From: Thalassovita litoralis
GTDB taxonomy: Bacteria; Pseudomonadota; Alphaproteobacteria; Rhodobacterales; Rhodobacteraceae
DNA length: 64,000 nt
Reading direction: 5' to 3'
Assembly (NCBI RefSeq): GCF_900182725.1
Contig: NZ_FXTO01000009.1
Coordinates: 1-64,000, forward strand
Made by a program: the position numbers and the translations under genes. Of the stretch, positions 1 through 7,749 are shown in pieces. Numbering within the stretch: the first letter of the stretch is position 1; the number at the start of each line of letters is the position of its first letter. The notes under the pieces are model-generated. The model saw nothing but the letters and a program-made list of their open reading frames with translations. It searched no databases and was not told the DNA's origin.

Positions 1-60
1 GGGAAAGAACGGTCGCAGCCGCGCCATCTGTTCGTCGGTCAGCCAAAATAGATTGCTCAT
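1..60 (-). CDS. IS5-family transposase, N-terminal 20 residues only (cut by window edge)
   Basis: Reading the minus strand from the ATG at 58-60 gives MSNLFWLTDEQMARLRPFFP, which runs off the window. This is the typical start of IS5-family DDE transposases (LTDEQ.a.l.PffP), the small basic-rich N-terminal part ahead of the catalytic domain. A purine-rich stretch, AGGGGG, lies just upstream of the ATG and can serve as ribosome binding site. Nothing can be said about the catalytic residues or whether the rest is intact. Identification rests on recognising the family's N-terminus, so the family is fairly sure and the subgroup is not. Confidence 0.75.
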   Translation of the reverse strand, partial: MSNLFWLTDEQMARLRPFFP

Positions 61-135
61 GATACCCCCTGAAAGTTTGGGGATTTGAAGCATGCGACCA
101 ATGCGATCTCAAGCCGATTAATGGGTCCTGAGCCT
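1..135 (-). mobile_element. 5' end of an IS5-type insertion sequence, right boundary estimated
   Basis: The transposase start at 60 implies that the IS terminus lies a short distance to its right. The segment around 119-135 (TTAATGGGTCCTGAGCCTAA) resembles the GGGTC..GA.CC style termini of some IS5 subgroups, but the other end is outside the window, so no inverted-repeat pair or target duplication can be verified. The boundary is therefore an estimate. The element sits upstream of mlaA and could influence its promoter. Confidence 0.4.
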
Positions 136-280
136 AATTCCGCGGCTGCATTCTATAGGTTCCGCCTGTGAAGCTCTGTCGCCATTCTGCCACAGGCCAA
201 GGTGTTGTCTGCCACTGTGGCTGGGTTTCGTTAAGAGTTCGACTAAATAGGTCACAAGAATTCAAGTATCGGATAAAATC

Positions 281-1054
281 GTGTCGATCCACCGTTACAA
301 GCCTGCTTTTCGTTCCGCAATGGCGGTTTTCCTGACTGGTACAGTTCTGGCCGTGGCGGGATGCACCGTGCCGGGGCCGAACCACCCCGCAGGCGAGATT
401 TTCGACCCTTACGAGGATGGAAACCGCAAAACCCACGAAATGAACCGGGCGCTGGACCGGGCTTTGGTGCGCCCTGCGGCCAAGGGATATGTCGCAGTCG
501 TTCCCGAAGGGATCGCGATCAGCGTCGGTCATTTCGCGGAGAACCTGGGCGAACCGTCCAGTGCGGTCAACCACCTGATGCAGGAAGATGGCGCGGGTGT
601 GGCCCGTAACCTGACCCGCTTTGTCATCAACGTGACGCTGGGCTTTGGCGGGTTGTTCGATGCGGCTTCGGATTTCGGTATTTACCCTGACGATTCGGAT
701 TTCGGGGAAACGCTGCATGTCTGGGGGGCACCAGAAGGGGCGTATGTGGAGCTGCCGGTTCTGGGGCCGTCTAATGAACGTGATGCAACCGGCAAGGTCG
801 TGGACCTGTTTACCAACCCGCTAAGCTATGTTTTGCCAAGCCGCGAACGCAACATTGGCAAAGTGGCCGAGGTTGCGGCAAAAGTGGGCGACAGGGGGCG
901 GTATGCGGATATCGTCGATTCGATCTTGTACGAAAGCGCGGACAGCTATGCGCAAGGGCGGCTGCTGTATACGCAAAATCGGCGGCATGAATTGGGAATG
1001 AATACCGAAGAGTCCTATATTGCCCCTGAAGATGTGAACACCGAGGGTTTTTGA
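281..1054 (+). CDS. mlaA: MlaA/VacJ family outer-membrane lipoprotein
   Basis: MlaA removes mislocalised phospholipids from the outer leaflet of the outer membrane and passes them to periplasmic MlaC. The 257-residue product has a signal peptide ending in a lipobox (LAVAGC, lipidated Cys28), then the VacJ core with FDPYEDGNRKTHEMNRALD, a conserved 'NLGEPSSAVNHLMQ' segment and the 'DFGETLHVWG' motif. The start is GTG at 281; no ATG lies before the hydrophobic stretch in a better position. The next gene, mlaC, begins at the stop codon, so the two form an operon. The MlaFED ABC transporter genes are not in this window, which is common where mlaA and mlaC are paired alone. Confidence 0.93.
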   Translation: MSIHRYKPAFRSAMAVFLTGTVLAVAGCTVPGPNHPAGEIFDPYEDGNRKTHEMNRALDRALVRPAAKGYVAVVPEGIAISVGHFAENLGEPSSAVNHLMQEDGAGVARNLTRFVINVTLGFGGLFDAASDFGIYPDDSDFGETLHVWGAPEGAYVELPVLGPSNERDATGKVVDLFTNPLSYVLPSRERNIGKVAEVAAKVGDRGRYADIVDSILYESADSYAQGRLLYTQNRRHELGMNTEESYIAPEDVNTEGF

Positions 1055-1056
1055 CC

Positions 1057-1659
1057 ATGTACCATTTTTCCCGCCGCAATCTGATTGCCACGGCTGGCGC
1101 CGCTTTGACGGCCTTGGCCTTGCCGGTTCCTGCCTTTGCCCTGAATAATGCCCAAGCCAAAGGTTTGGTCGATAATCTGGTGGGCGAGATCAATAACGTT
1201 ATCGACTCGGGTAAGACCGAGGCAGCGATGTACGGCGATTTTGAACGTATCTTCCGCAAATATGCGGACCTGCCCTATATCGCTGCTTATGCGATGGGGG
1301 TGGATGCGCGGCGTGCATCAGGGGGGCAGAAAAAGGCCTTTACCGATGCGTTCACGGGCTACATTTCGCGCAAATACGGCAAACGGTTCCGCGAATTTAT
1401 CGGCGGTCGGCTAGAGGTGCAGGGCGTCAAAGAAGTGAAAAGCTTCTTTCAGGTGACGACCATCGCCCACTTGCGCGGTGAAGCACCGTTCGAGGTGGAT
1501 TTCCACGTTTCCGACAGAACCGGCAAGAACCTGTTCTTCAACATGTATATCGAAGGGATCAACATGTTGCTGACGGAACGCGAAGAAATTGGGGCCATGC
1601 TGGATCGTCGCAAGGGGAATATTGATGCTATGATCGCGGACCTGCGCAAGGCGGGCTGA
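1057..1659 (+). CDS. mlaC: MlaC family phospholipid-binding periplasmic protein
   Basis: MlaC (Tol-Ttg2 family) shuttles phospholipids between MlaA at the outer membrane and the MlaFEDB ABC transporter in the inner membrane. The product has an N-terminal Tat-like or Sec signal (SRRNLIATAGAALTALALPVPAFA) followed by the helical MlaC fold. I prefer the ATG at 1057, three bases after the mlaA stop; a TTG at 1051 overlapping that stop would add only two residues. It is the last gene of the mlaA-mlaC operon, followed by a strong terminator at 1685. About 200 residues, normal for the family. Confidence 0.9.
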   Translation: MYHFSRRNLIATAGAALTALALPVPAFALNNAQAKGLVDNLVGEINNVIDSGKTEAAMYGDFERIFRKYADLPYIAAYAMGVDARRASGGQKKAFTDAFTGYISRKYGKRFREFIGGRLEVQGVKEVKSFFQVTTIAHLRGEAPFEVDFHVSDRTGKNLFFNMYIEGINMLLTEREEIGAMLDRRKGNIDAMIADLRKAG

Positions 1660-1684
1660 TCGTATCAGTTTTGATGAAAACGGC

Positions 1685-1713
1685 AAAAAGGCCACCCTTG
1701 GGGTGGCCTTTTT
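1685..1713. terminator. Rho-independent terminator after mlaC (bidirectional shape)
   Basis: AAAAAGGCCACCC (1685-1697) pairs perfectly with GGGTGGCCTTTTT (1701-1713) around a three-base loop, ending in a T run. It can also act for the convergent penicillin-binding protein gene. Confidence 0.9.
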
Positions 1714-1792
1714 CTGTATTCTTATGGTGCTCTGCGGGGCTGATGCAGCGGCCCCCTGTCTAAGCCATCTGTGAGATCAGAGGTTTGGACTT

Positions 1793-1815
1793 GGATATTT
1801 TCCCCAAGAAAGAAC
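1793..1815 (+). repeat. Interspersed motif GGATATTTT-NN-CCAAGAAAGAAC, copy 1
   Basis: This 23-base sequence matches 36553-36575 (minus strand) at 21 of 23 positions; only the two bases after the T run differ (CC here, AA there). A looser relative is at 11307-11326. All copies lie in gaps between genes. Function is unknown. Confidence 0.6.
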
Positions 1816-1836
1816 AGGGGGGGGCTGTGGTCAATA

Positions 1837-4020
1837 TCAGCGTCCCGCCGGGTCGGTTCTGGTGCCGTTGCCGCGGCCCCCGCCGCCCAAAAGATCGTCC
1901 AGCAGCCGTTCGATGCCGCTGCGGGTGCGGTCGCCTTCGCTGGGGGCGTTGGTTTTTCTGGGGTTTGATCCACCGTCCATCATCGGAAGAGCGGACACAG
2001 GGACGCCTTCGTGAACCCGGCGCATTGTTTCATGCCAGATTTCTGCGGGCAGGCCCGACCCGGTTACGCCCTTGAGCGGGGTGTTGTCGTCATATCCCAT
2101 CCAGACGCCGGCCACGTAATCTGCTGAAAAGCCGATAAACCACGCATCCCGCGCGGCCTGTGTGGTGCCGGTTTTACCTGCGATCTGGCGGTCGTCCAGC
2201 ACCGCGCGGCGGCCCGTGCCTTTGGTGGCGGCGGTGTACATCATCCAGATCAGTTCCTGGGCCGTTTCTTCGCGGATTACCCGTTCGCCGATCCCGCCTG
2301 TGGCAGTCATCACCGGGTCTGTGTCGCCCTGCATTCGCAGTTCCACCAGCCCATAGGGTTTGACCGAACTGCCGCCATTCAGGATGCCCGCATAAGCACC
2401 AGTCATTTCGATCAGGGTCGATTCCGATGCCCCCAACGCCAGCGCGGGGCCTTGGGCCAGATCGGATTGCAGGCCGAAATCAGATGCCACCCGGCGCACG
2501 TTTTCCAATCCAACATCCTGCGCCAGTTTGACTGCCGGGATGTTCAGCGATGTGCGCAGGGCTTCGGTCAGCGTAACGCGGCCGTGGAATTTCCGGTCAT
2601 AGTTTTGCGGTGTCCACGCCCCCGAACCGGGGATGGTGATCGTGATTTCATCGTCGTCGATCACGTCGTTCGATGACCAGCCCATTTCCAGCGCCGTGGC
2701 ATAGACAAAGGGTTTGAAGCTGGACCCGGTTTGCCGCAACGCCTGCGTGGCGCGGTTGAAGGCACCGGCGACTTTGGTCTTGCGTCCGCCCACCATCGCG
2801 CGAACTGCGCCGTCTGCGCTCATCACGACGATGGCGGCCTGCGCTTTTGATCCTTCCTTGACTTTTTCATCAAAGATATAGGCCAGCGCGTCTTCGGCGG
2901 CTTTCTGGATGCGTTGATCCAGCGTGGTTTTGATCACCACGTCCACGGCGCTGTTGCGGGTGAAAAATTCCGGCCCCGAGGACATCACCCAATCCGCAAA
3001 ATAGCCGCCCGCCCGCGCTTCGGCGGCTTCGGACAGTTCGGCGGGGTGGTTGAGGGCTTCGGCTTTGGCACGGTCGGACAGGTAGCCCTGTTCGTGCATC
3101 AGGCCGATGACCACGCCCGCACGGTTTTGCGACCGTTCCAGACTGTTCGTCGGCGCCAGCGAGGTGGGGGCGGTCAACAGTCCGGCCAGCATTGCGCCTT
3201 CGGCGGGGTTCAGGGCCGCCGCTGGTTTGCCAAAGAACCGTTGCGCCGCAGCTTCGGCCCCATAGGCCCCGCCACCCATGTAGGCGCGATTCAGATAGAT
3301 GCTAAGGATTTCGTCCTTGGTGTATTTGGTTTCCATCGCCAGCGAGAAAATCGCTTCTTTGGCTTTGCGCCATAGCGAACCCTGACGGCAATCCGCTTCG
3401 TAGGCGGCTTCGCTGTCCCATTGGGTTTCATCATATTCCACGCCCAGACACAGCAGCTTTGCTGTTTGCTGGGTGATGGTTGAACCGCCATGCCCCGACA
3501 ACGGCCCGCGCCCTTCGCGCAGGTTGATGCGGATGGCGCTGGCGATGCCGCGCGGGCTGACGCCAAAATGCTGGTAGAACCGTTTATCCTCGGTTGCGAT
3601 GACCGCGTTTTTCAGGTGCGGGCTGACGGATTCCGCTGTGACGGCCCCGCCAAAGGTGTCGCCGCGCCATGCGAAAATCTTGGCATCCCGGTCCATCATC
3701 GTGACCGATCCATTGGCGCGCCCGTCCAGCAGTTCCCTTGCGGGGGGCAGGGTGGTGTAAAAATAACCCACAGCCAGCGCCAGCATCACGCAAACCATTA
3801 GCCCGATGCGCCAAGTAAAGGCCCAGATCAGGCGAAAAATCCAGCGGAACACAGCCGCGAAGAAAGCCATGATTGGATTCCGGGGGCGCTTGGGGGCCGC
3901 CGTCCGTTTGCGTGGGGCTGGCTTCTTGGCTGGTTTCTTTGCGGGCTGTGCCGCTTTGCGTTGGGTCGAATACCGCTTGTCTGCCACCAGAGGCGGTTTT
4001 CTGCGTCCTGAATCACTCAT
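1837..4020 (-). CDS. Class A penicillin-binding protein (glycosyltransferase 51 plus transpeptidase)
   Basis: A bifunctional peptidoglycan synthase: it polymerises glycan strands from lipid II and cross-links peptides in the periplasm. Of 727 residues, the first 50 are Lys/Pro/Ala rich and cytoplasmic, a membrane anchor lies at about 62-92, the GT51 domain carries EDKRFYQHFG (catalytic Glu144) and GGSTITQQ (178-185), and the transpeptidase domain carries SSFK (catalytic Ser433), SLN (491-493) and KTGT (616-619). All active-site motifs are present, so both activities are expected. It belongs to the PBP1A-like group of Rhodobacterales; I give no symbol because several paralogues exist in such genomes. 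It is convergent with mlaAC and divergent from glnK. Confidence 0.93.
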   Translation of the reverse strand: MSDSGRRKPPLVADKRYSTQRKAAQPAKKPAKKPAPRKRTAAPKRPRNPIMAFFAAVFRWIFRLIWAFTWRIGLMVCVMLALAVGYFYTTLPPARELLDGRANGSVTMMDRDAKIFAWRGDTFGGAVTAESVSPHLKNAVIATEDKRFYQHFGVSPRGIASAIRINLREGRGPLSGHGGSTITQQTAKLLCLGVEYDETQWDSEAAYEADCRQGSLWRKAKEAIFSLAMETKYTKDEILSIYLNRAYMGGGAYGAEAAAQRFFGKPAAALNPAEGAMLAGLLTAPTSLAPTNSLERSQNRAGVVIGLMHEQGYLSDRAKAEALNHPAELSEAAEARAGGYFADWVMSSGPEFFTRNSAVDVVIKTTLDQRIQKAAEDALAYIFDEKVKEGSKAQAAIVVMSADGAVRAMVGGRKTKVAGAFNRATQALRQTGSSFKPFVYATALEMGWSSNDVIDDDEITITIPGSGAWTPQNYDRKFHGRVTLTEALRTSLNIPAVKLAQDVGLENVRRVASDFGLQSDLAQGPALALGASESTLIEMTGAYAGILNGGSSVKPYGLVELRMQGDTDPVMTATGGIGERVIREETAQELIWMMYTAATKGTGRRAVLDDRQIAGKTGTTQAARDAWFIGFSADYVAGVWMGYDDNTPLKGVTGSGLPAEIWHETMRRVHEGVPVSALPMMDGGSNPRKTNAPSEGDRTRSGIERLLDDLLGGGGRGNGTRTDPAGR

Positions 4021-4279
4021 GAATTGCCCTGCTCGAGCTTGCTGTTTTGCGCATCATACCCGGCGATTCCGGAAATGTTGAGGTATAGCTGCATCCTGAA
4101 GTCATCTCTTTTACGATTAAATATTAGGCGAAAATTTATTTCTGTCTATTTCTTGGGCAATCATCCGGGGCTTTGGGCGCATTCATAGGCTATTCCCTTC
4201 ACCCTTGGCCCTATCCTCGTGTTTTGCTGCAAGTGCAATCAAGCGGGTGTTCCCGCAGCATAATGACAAGGGGATCAAG

Positions 4280-4618
4280 GTGAAACTCATCATTGCAACG
4301 ATCAAACCGTTCAAGCTGGAGGAGGTCCGCGAGGCGCTGACCGACATCGGCGTGCGCGGCATGATGGTGACCGAAATCAAGGGGTTCGGTTCGCAGTCGG
4401 GCCACACGGAGATTTACCGCGGCGCGGAATACGCCGTGAATTTCGTGCCGAAAATCAAATTGGAAATCGTGGTCAGCGGATCAATGGCCGATCAGGTTGT
4501 TGAAACCATCACGAACACCGCCCGGACCGGCAAAATCGGGGACGGCAAGATTTTTGTGCTGGATGTCGCACAGGCAGTTCGCGTGCGCACCGGCGAATCG
4601 AACGAAGACGCGCTGTAA
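4280..4618 (+). CDS. glnK: Nitrogen regulatory protein P-II (GlnK type)
   Basis: A trimeric signal protein that senses 2-oxoglutarate, ATP/ADP and, through uridylylation, glutamine; it gates AmtB. The 112-residue product starts at GTG 4280, the position that gives the family's usual MKLIIATIKP start, with AAGGGG upstream; an upstream in-frame extension is not part of the protein. The T-loop holds RGAEYAVNF with the uridylylation site Tyr51. It lies 24 bases before amtB, the classical glnK-amtB pair, which together with the window's lack of glnA nearby favours GlnK over GlnB. Regulation by NtrC is expected from the family, but I could not find a clear sigma-54 -24/-12 element. Confidence 0.93.
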   Translation: MKLIIATIKPFKLEEVREALTDIGVRGMMVTEIKGFGSQSGHTEIYRGAEYAVNFVPKIKLEIVVSGSMADQVVETITNTARTGKIGDGKIFVLDVAQAVRVRTGESNEDAL

Positions 4619-4642
4619 GTCGCGGACGGGGGAACCAAGGAA

Positions 4643-5983
4643 ATGAAAATGAACCTGATGACAAAACTGGGGCTGGTCGCCGCGCTGACCGCGCTGCCCA
4701 GTCTGGGTATGGCCCAAGATGGGCCGGTGCCGGGGGTAAACGCCTCTACGGATACGGTATTTATTCTGAACTCTTTGCTGTTCTTGGTTGGCGGCTTTCT
4801 GGTGTTCTGGATGGCGGCTGGCTTTGCGATGCTAGAGGCTGGTCTGGTCCGCTCGAAAAACGTGGCAATGCAGTTGATGAAAAACGTCGCGCTGTTTTCG
4901 CTGGCGGCGATTTTCTACTATCTGATCGGTTATAACCTGATGTACCCGCTGGGAACCTGGTCCGTGGATGGCATCCTGTCGGGTGTCTGGGGACCGGGTG
5001 TTCTGGAAGCTGTCGGTGTGACCTCGGACGCGGCGGATGATTATTCCTATGCCTCGACCGGGTCGGACTTCTTCTTTCAGTTGATGTTCTGCGCCACTAC
5101 CGCGTCGATCGTGTCCGGCACCTTGGCCGAGCGTATCAAATTGTGGCCCTTCCTGATTTTCACCATCGTGCTGACTGCGATCATCTATCCGCTGCAAGCG
5201 TCGTGGAAATGGGGCGGTGGTTTCCTGGACGAAGCAGGCTTCCTGGATTTCGCAGGCTCGACCGTTGTGCACTCGGTCGGTGGCTGGGCCGCTTTGGTTG
5301 GCGCGCTGATCCTGGGTCCGCGTATCGGTAAATACAAGGACGGTCGCACCATTCCGATCCCCGGCTCGAACCTGACGCTGGCGACGCTGGGTACGTTCAT
5401 CCTGTGGCTGGGTTGGTTCGGTTTCAACGGTGGCTCGCAGTTGGCGATGGGGACTGTGGGTGATGTGGCTGATGTTTCGCGCATCTTTGCGAACACCAAC
5501 ACCGCAGCGGCAGGGGGTGCTATCGCGGCCCTGATCCTGACCCAAATCCTGTACAAAAAGCCTGACCTGACGATGGTGCTGAACGGTGCGCTGGCCGGTC
5601 TGGTGTCGATCACCGCAGAACCGCTGACCCCCACGCTGGGCGCAGCAACCCTGATCGGTGCCGTTGGTGGCGTGATCGTGGTCTTCGTTGTCCCGATGTT
5701 GGACAAGCTGAAAATCGACGACGTGGTTGGCGCCATTCCGGTTCACTTGGTCTGTGGCATCTGGGGCACCATCGCCGTGGCCTTCACCAATGCCGATGCG
5801 TCCTTTGCAACGCAGCTCTATGGCATCGTTGTGGTCGGCATCTTCACCGTGGTGACTTCGGGTGTGGTCTGGTTCGTCCTGAAAATGGTTATGGGCCTGC
5901 GTGTGGACGAAGAAACCGAAATCAACGGTTTGGACATGGCAGAGCTGGGGATGGAAGCCTACCCCGAGTTTTCCAAAGGCTGA
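4643..5983 (+). CDS. amtB: Ammonium transporter AmtB
   Basis: A trimeric inner-membrane channel for ammonium, blocked by GlnK when nitrogen is plentiful. The 446-residue product has a cleavable signal peptide (to about residue 24, ..LGMAQ) and eleven membrane segments. The paired pore histidines are visible in VVHSVGGWAA and VHLVCGIWGT, and the family landmark DFAGSTVVH is present. The start at 4643 has AAGGAA in front of it. It is translated from the same transcript as glnK and is followed by a strong terminator at 6014. Confidence 0.96.
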   Translation: MKMNLMTKLGLVAALTALPSLGMAQDGPVPGVNASTDTVFILNSLLFLVGGFLVFWMAAGFAMLEAGLVRSKNVAMQLMKNVALFSLAAIFYYLIGYNLMYPLGTWSVDGILSGVWGPGVLEAVGVTSDAADDYSYASTGSDFFFQLMFCATTASIVSGTLAERIKLWPFLIFTIVLTAIIYPLQASWKWGGGFLDEAGFLDFAGSTVVHSVGGWAALVGALILGPRIGKYKDGRTIPIPGSNLTLATLGTFILWLGWFGFNGGSQLAMGTVGDVADVSRIFANTNTAAAGGAIAALILTQILYKKPDLTMVLNGALAGLVSITAEPLTPTLGAATLIGAVGGVIVVFVVPMLDKLKIDDVVGAIPVHLVCGIWGTIAVAFTNADASFATQLYGIVVVGIFTVVTSGVVWFVLKMVMGLRVDEETEINGLDMAELGMEAYPEFSKG

Positions 5984-6013
5984 TTACCTTCCTGATCAGT
6001 CTTTACTCCCTGA

Positions 6014-6040
6014 CCCGAGCGCTCTGCGCTCGGGTTTTTT
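6014..6040 (+). terminator. Rho-independent terminator of glnK-amtB
   Basis: CCCGAGCGC (6014-6022) pairs with GCGCTCGGG (6026-6034) across a three-base loop and is followed by six T. Confidence 0.92.
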
Positions 6041-6123
6041 CATGTGGCATGGCGTGAAATAAAATGGGCGGTCAAAAGACCGCCCAAGCCACCATCCCGA
6101 TCAGATCGCGGTATTGGTAAGGA

Positions 6124-7497
6124 TCAGCGCAACCGGCCCCACAGATCGTATTCCCCGGCCTCATCCACTTCGACGCGGACAATATCCCCGACAGACATGG
6201 TTTCGGTGCCTTCGTCGATGAACAGGTTGCCATCAATCTCGGGGGCGTCTGCCTTGGTGCGGCAGGTCGCTACGCCATCTTCGTCGATGTCGTCCACGAT
6301 CACATCCATCACTTGCCCTACTTTTGCAGCCAGCTTTGCTTCGGAAATGGCTTGTGCCTTTTCCATGAAGCGGTCCCAGCGGTCTTGCTTTACTTCGTCC
6401 GGGACATGGTCGGGCAGATCATTGGATCGTGCGCCTTCGACGTTTTCATATTGGAAGCAGCCCACGCGATCCAATTGCGCTTCGTCCATCCAATCCAGCA
6501 GGGTTTGAAACTCGGCTTCGGTTTCGCCGGGATACCCGACGATAAAGGTGGACCGCAGCGTGATGTCCGGGCAATCGGCCCGCCAGCGGGCGATTTCATC
6601 CAGCGTCTTGGCCGCCGCTGCCGGGCGGGCCATCCGTTTCAATACATCCGGGTGGGCATGCTGGAACGGAATATCCAGATAGGGCAGCACCAGCCCTTCG
6701 GCCATCAGTGGGATCAGATCGCGCACATGCGGATAGGGATAGACATAGTGCAGCCGCACCCACGCCCCCAGTGACCCCAGATCACGGGCCAGATCGGTGA
6801 TATGGGCGCGATGGCCGCGCTCTTCGGCATGTTTCAGGTCCAGCCCATAGGCGCTGGTATCCTGCGAAATCACCAGCAATTCCCGCACGCCGTTTTCCAC
6901 CAGCTTTTCGGCCTCGCGCAGAATGGCGTGGGCCGGGCGGCTGGCCAGACGGCCGCGCATATCGGGAATGATGCAGAACTTGCACTTGTGATTGCAGCCC
7001 TCGGAAATCTTCAGATAGCTGTAATGGCGCGGTGTCAGTTTTACCCCGCTGGCAGGCAGCAGGTCCACGAACGGATCGGGATCGGGCGGTACGGCCCCAT
7101 GCACGGCGTCCAGCACCTGTTCGTATTGGTGTGGTCCGGTGACGGCCAGCACCTTGGGGTGAACCCCAGTGATGTATTCGGGTTCAGCCCCCAGACAGCC
7201 GGTCACGATCACTTTGCCATTCTCGGCCAGTGCTTCGCCGATCGCTTCCAACGATTCAGCCTTGGCCGAATCCAAAAAACCGCAGGTGTTCACGATCACC
7301 GCATCCGCCCCGGAATAATCAGGGGAAATCCCATAGCCTTCGGCCCGCAGGCGGGTCAGGATGCGCTCGCTGTCAACCAACGCCTTGGGGCATCCCAAGG
7401 ACACCATCCCAATCGTTGGCTGCCCGGCGCGGGGTGTTTCGGAAAACCGCGCGCGCGGCGCAAGGTCGGGGCGAAGATCGGGCGGGTTCTGGCTCAT
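6124..7497 (-). CDS. rimO: Ribosomal protein S12 methylthiotransferase RimO
   Basis: A radical-SAM enzyme that adds a methylthio group to the conserved Asp of ribosomal protein S12. The 457-residue protein has the UPF0004 domain with cysteines 36, 72 and 101 (SLGCPK, NTCGF, GCLG), the radical-SAM triad Cys168/172/175 ([12 protein letters not shown]), and a C-terminal TRAM domain ending ..YDLWGRLR. These three blocks separate RimO from the related MiaB; the [12 protein letters not shown] start is typical of RimO. A monocistronic gene convergent with amtB. Confidence 0.95.
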   Translation of the reverse strand: MSQNPPDLRPDLAPRARFSETPRAGQPTIGMVSLGCPKALVDSERILTRLRAEGYGISPDYSGADAVIVNTCGFLDSAKAESLEAIGEALAENGKVIVTGCLGAEPEYITGVHPKVLAVTGPHQYEQVLDAVHGAVPPDPDPFVDLLPASGVKLTPRHYSYLKISEGCNHKCKFCIIPDMRGRLASRPAHAILREAEKLVENGVRELLVISQDTSAYGLDLKHAEERGHRAHITDLARDLGSLGAWVRLHYVYPYPHVRDLIPLMAEGLVLPYLDIPFQHAHPDVLKRMARPAAAAKTLDEIARWRADCPDITLRSTFIVGYPGETEAEFQTLLDWMDEAQLDRVGCFQYENVEGARSNDLPDHVPDEVKQDRWDRFMEKAQAISEAKLAAKVGQVMDVIVDDIDEDGVATCRTKADAPEIDGNLFIDEGTETMSVGDIVRVEVDEAGEYDLWGRLR

Positions 7498-7749
7498 GGT
7501 TTTGGGATCTCACTCAATCGCTGGACCTGCGGCGGGTTGCTGCCACCCTGCACAGTCTGGCCCGCATAATCCGGGATGTCTACAAGCCGCAGGGCCATAG
7601 CTGATCCCCGATATTTTGACAAGCACCCGCCGCGATGCGGAACAGATCGGCACATATTCGCGTTCTCTTTTGCGAACCCCGCCTCTTGTGTTGGCACCGT
7701 GCCGGGCTGGGCTTAGGTTAGGGTAAAGGTATTCGTGAAAGGTGGCCCT

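Noticed and set aside
4081-4279. Sigma-54 promoter for glnK-amtB
   Set aside because: No TGGCAC-N5-TTGC element could be found by eye; only a GCGGG-TGTT-CCCGC hairpin at 4243-4256 and vague TGCAA half-sites.
4832-5746. A 304-codon open frame antisense to amtB
   Set aside because: Gln/Arg/His-rich translation with no domain, fully inside a clear ammonium transporter gene.
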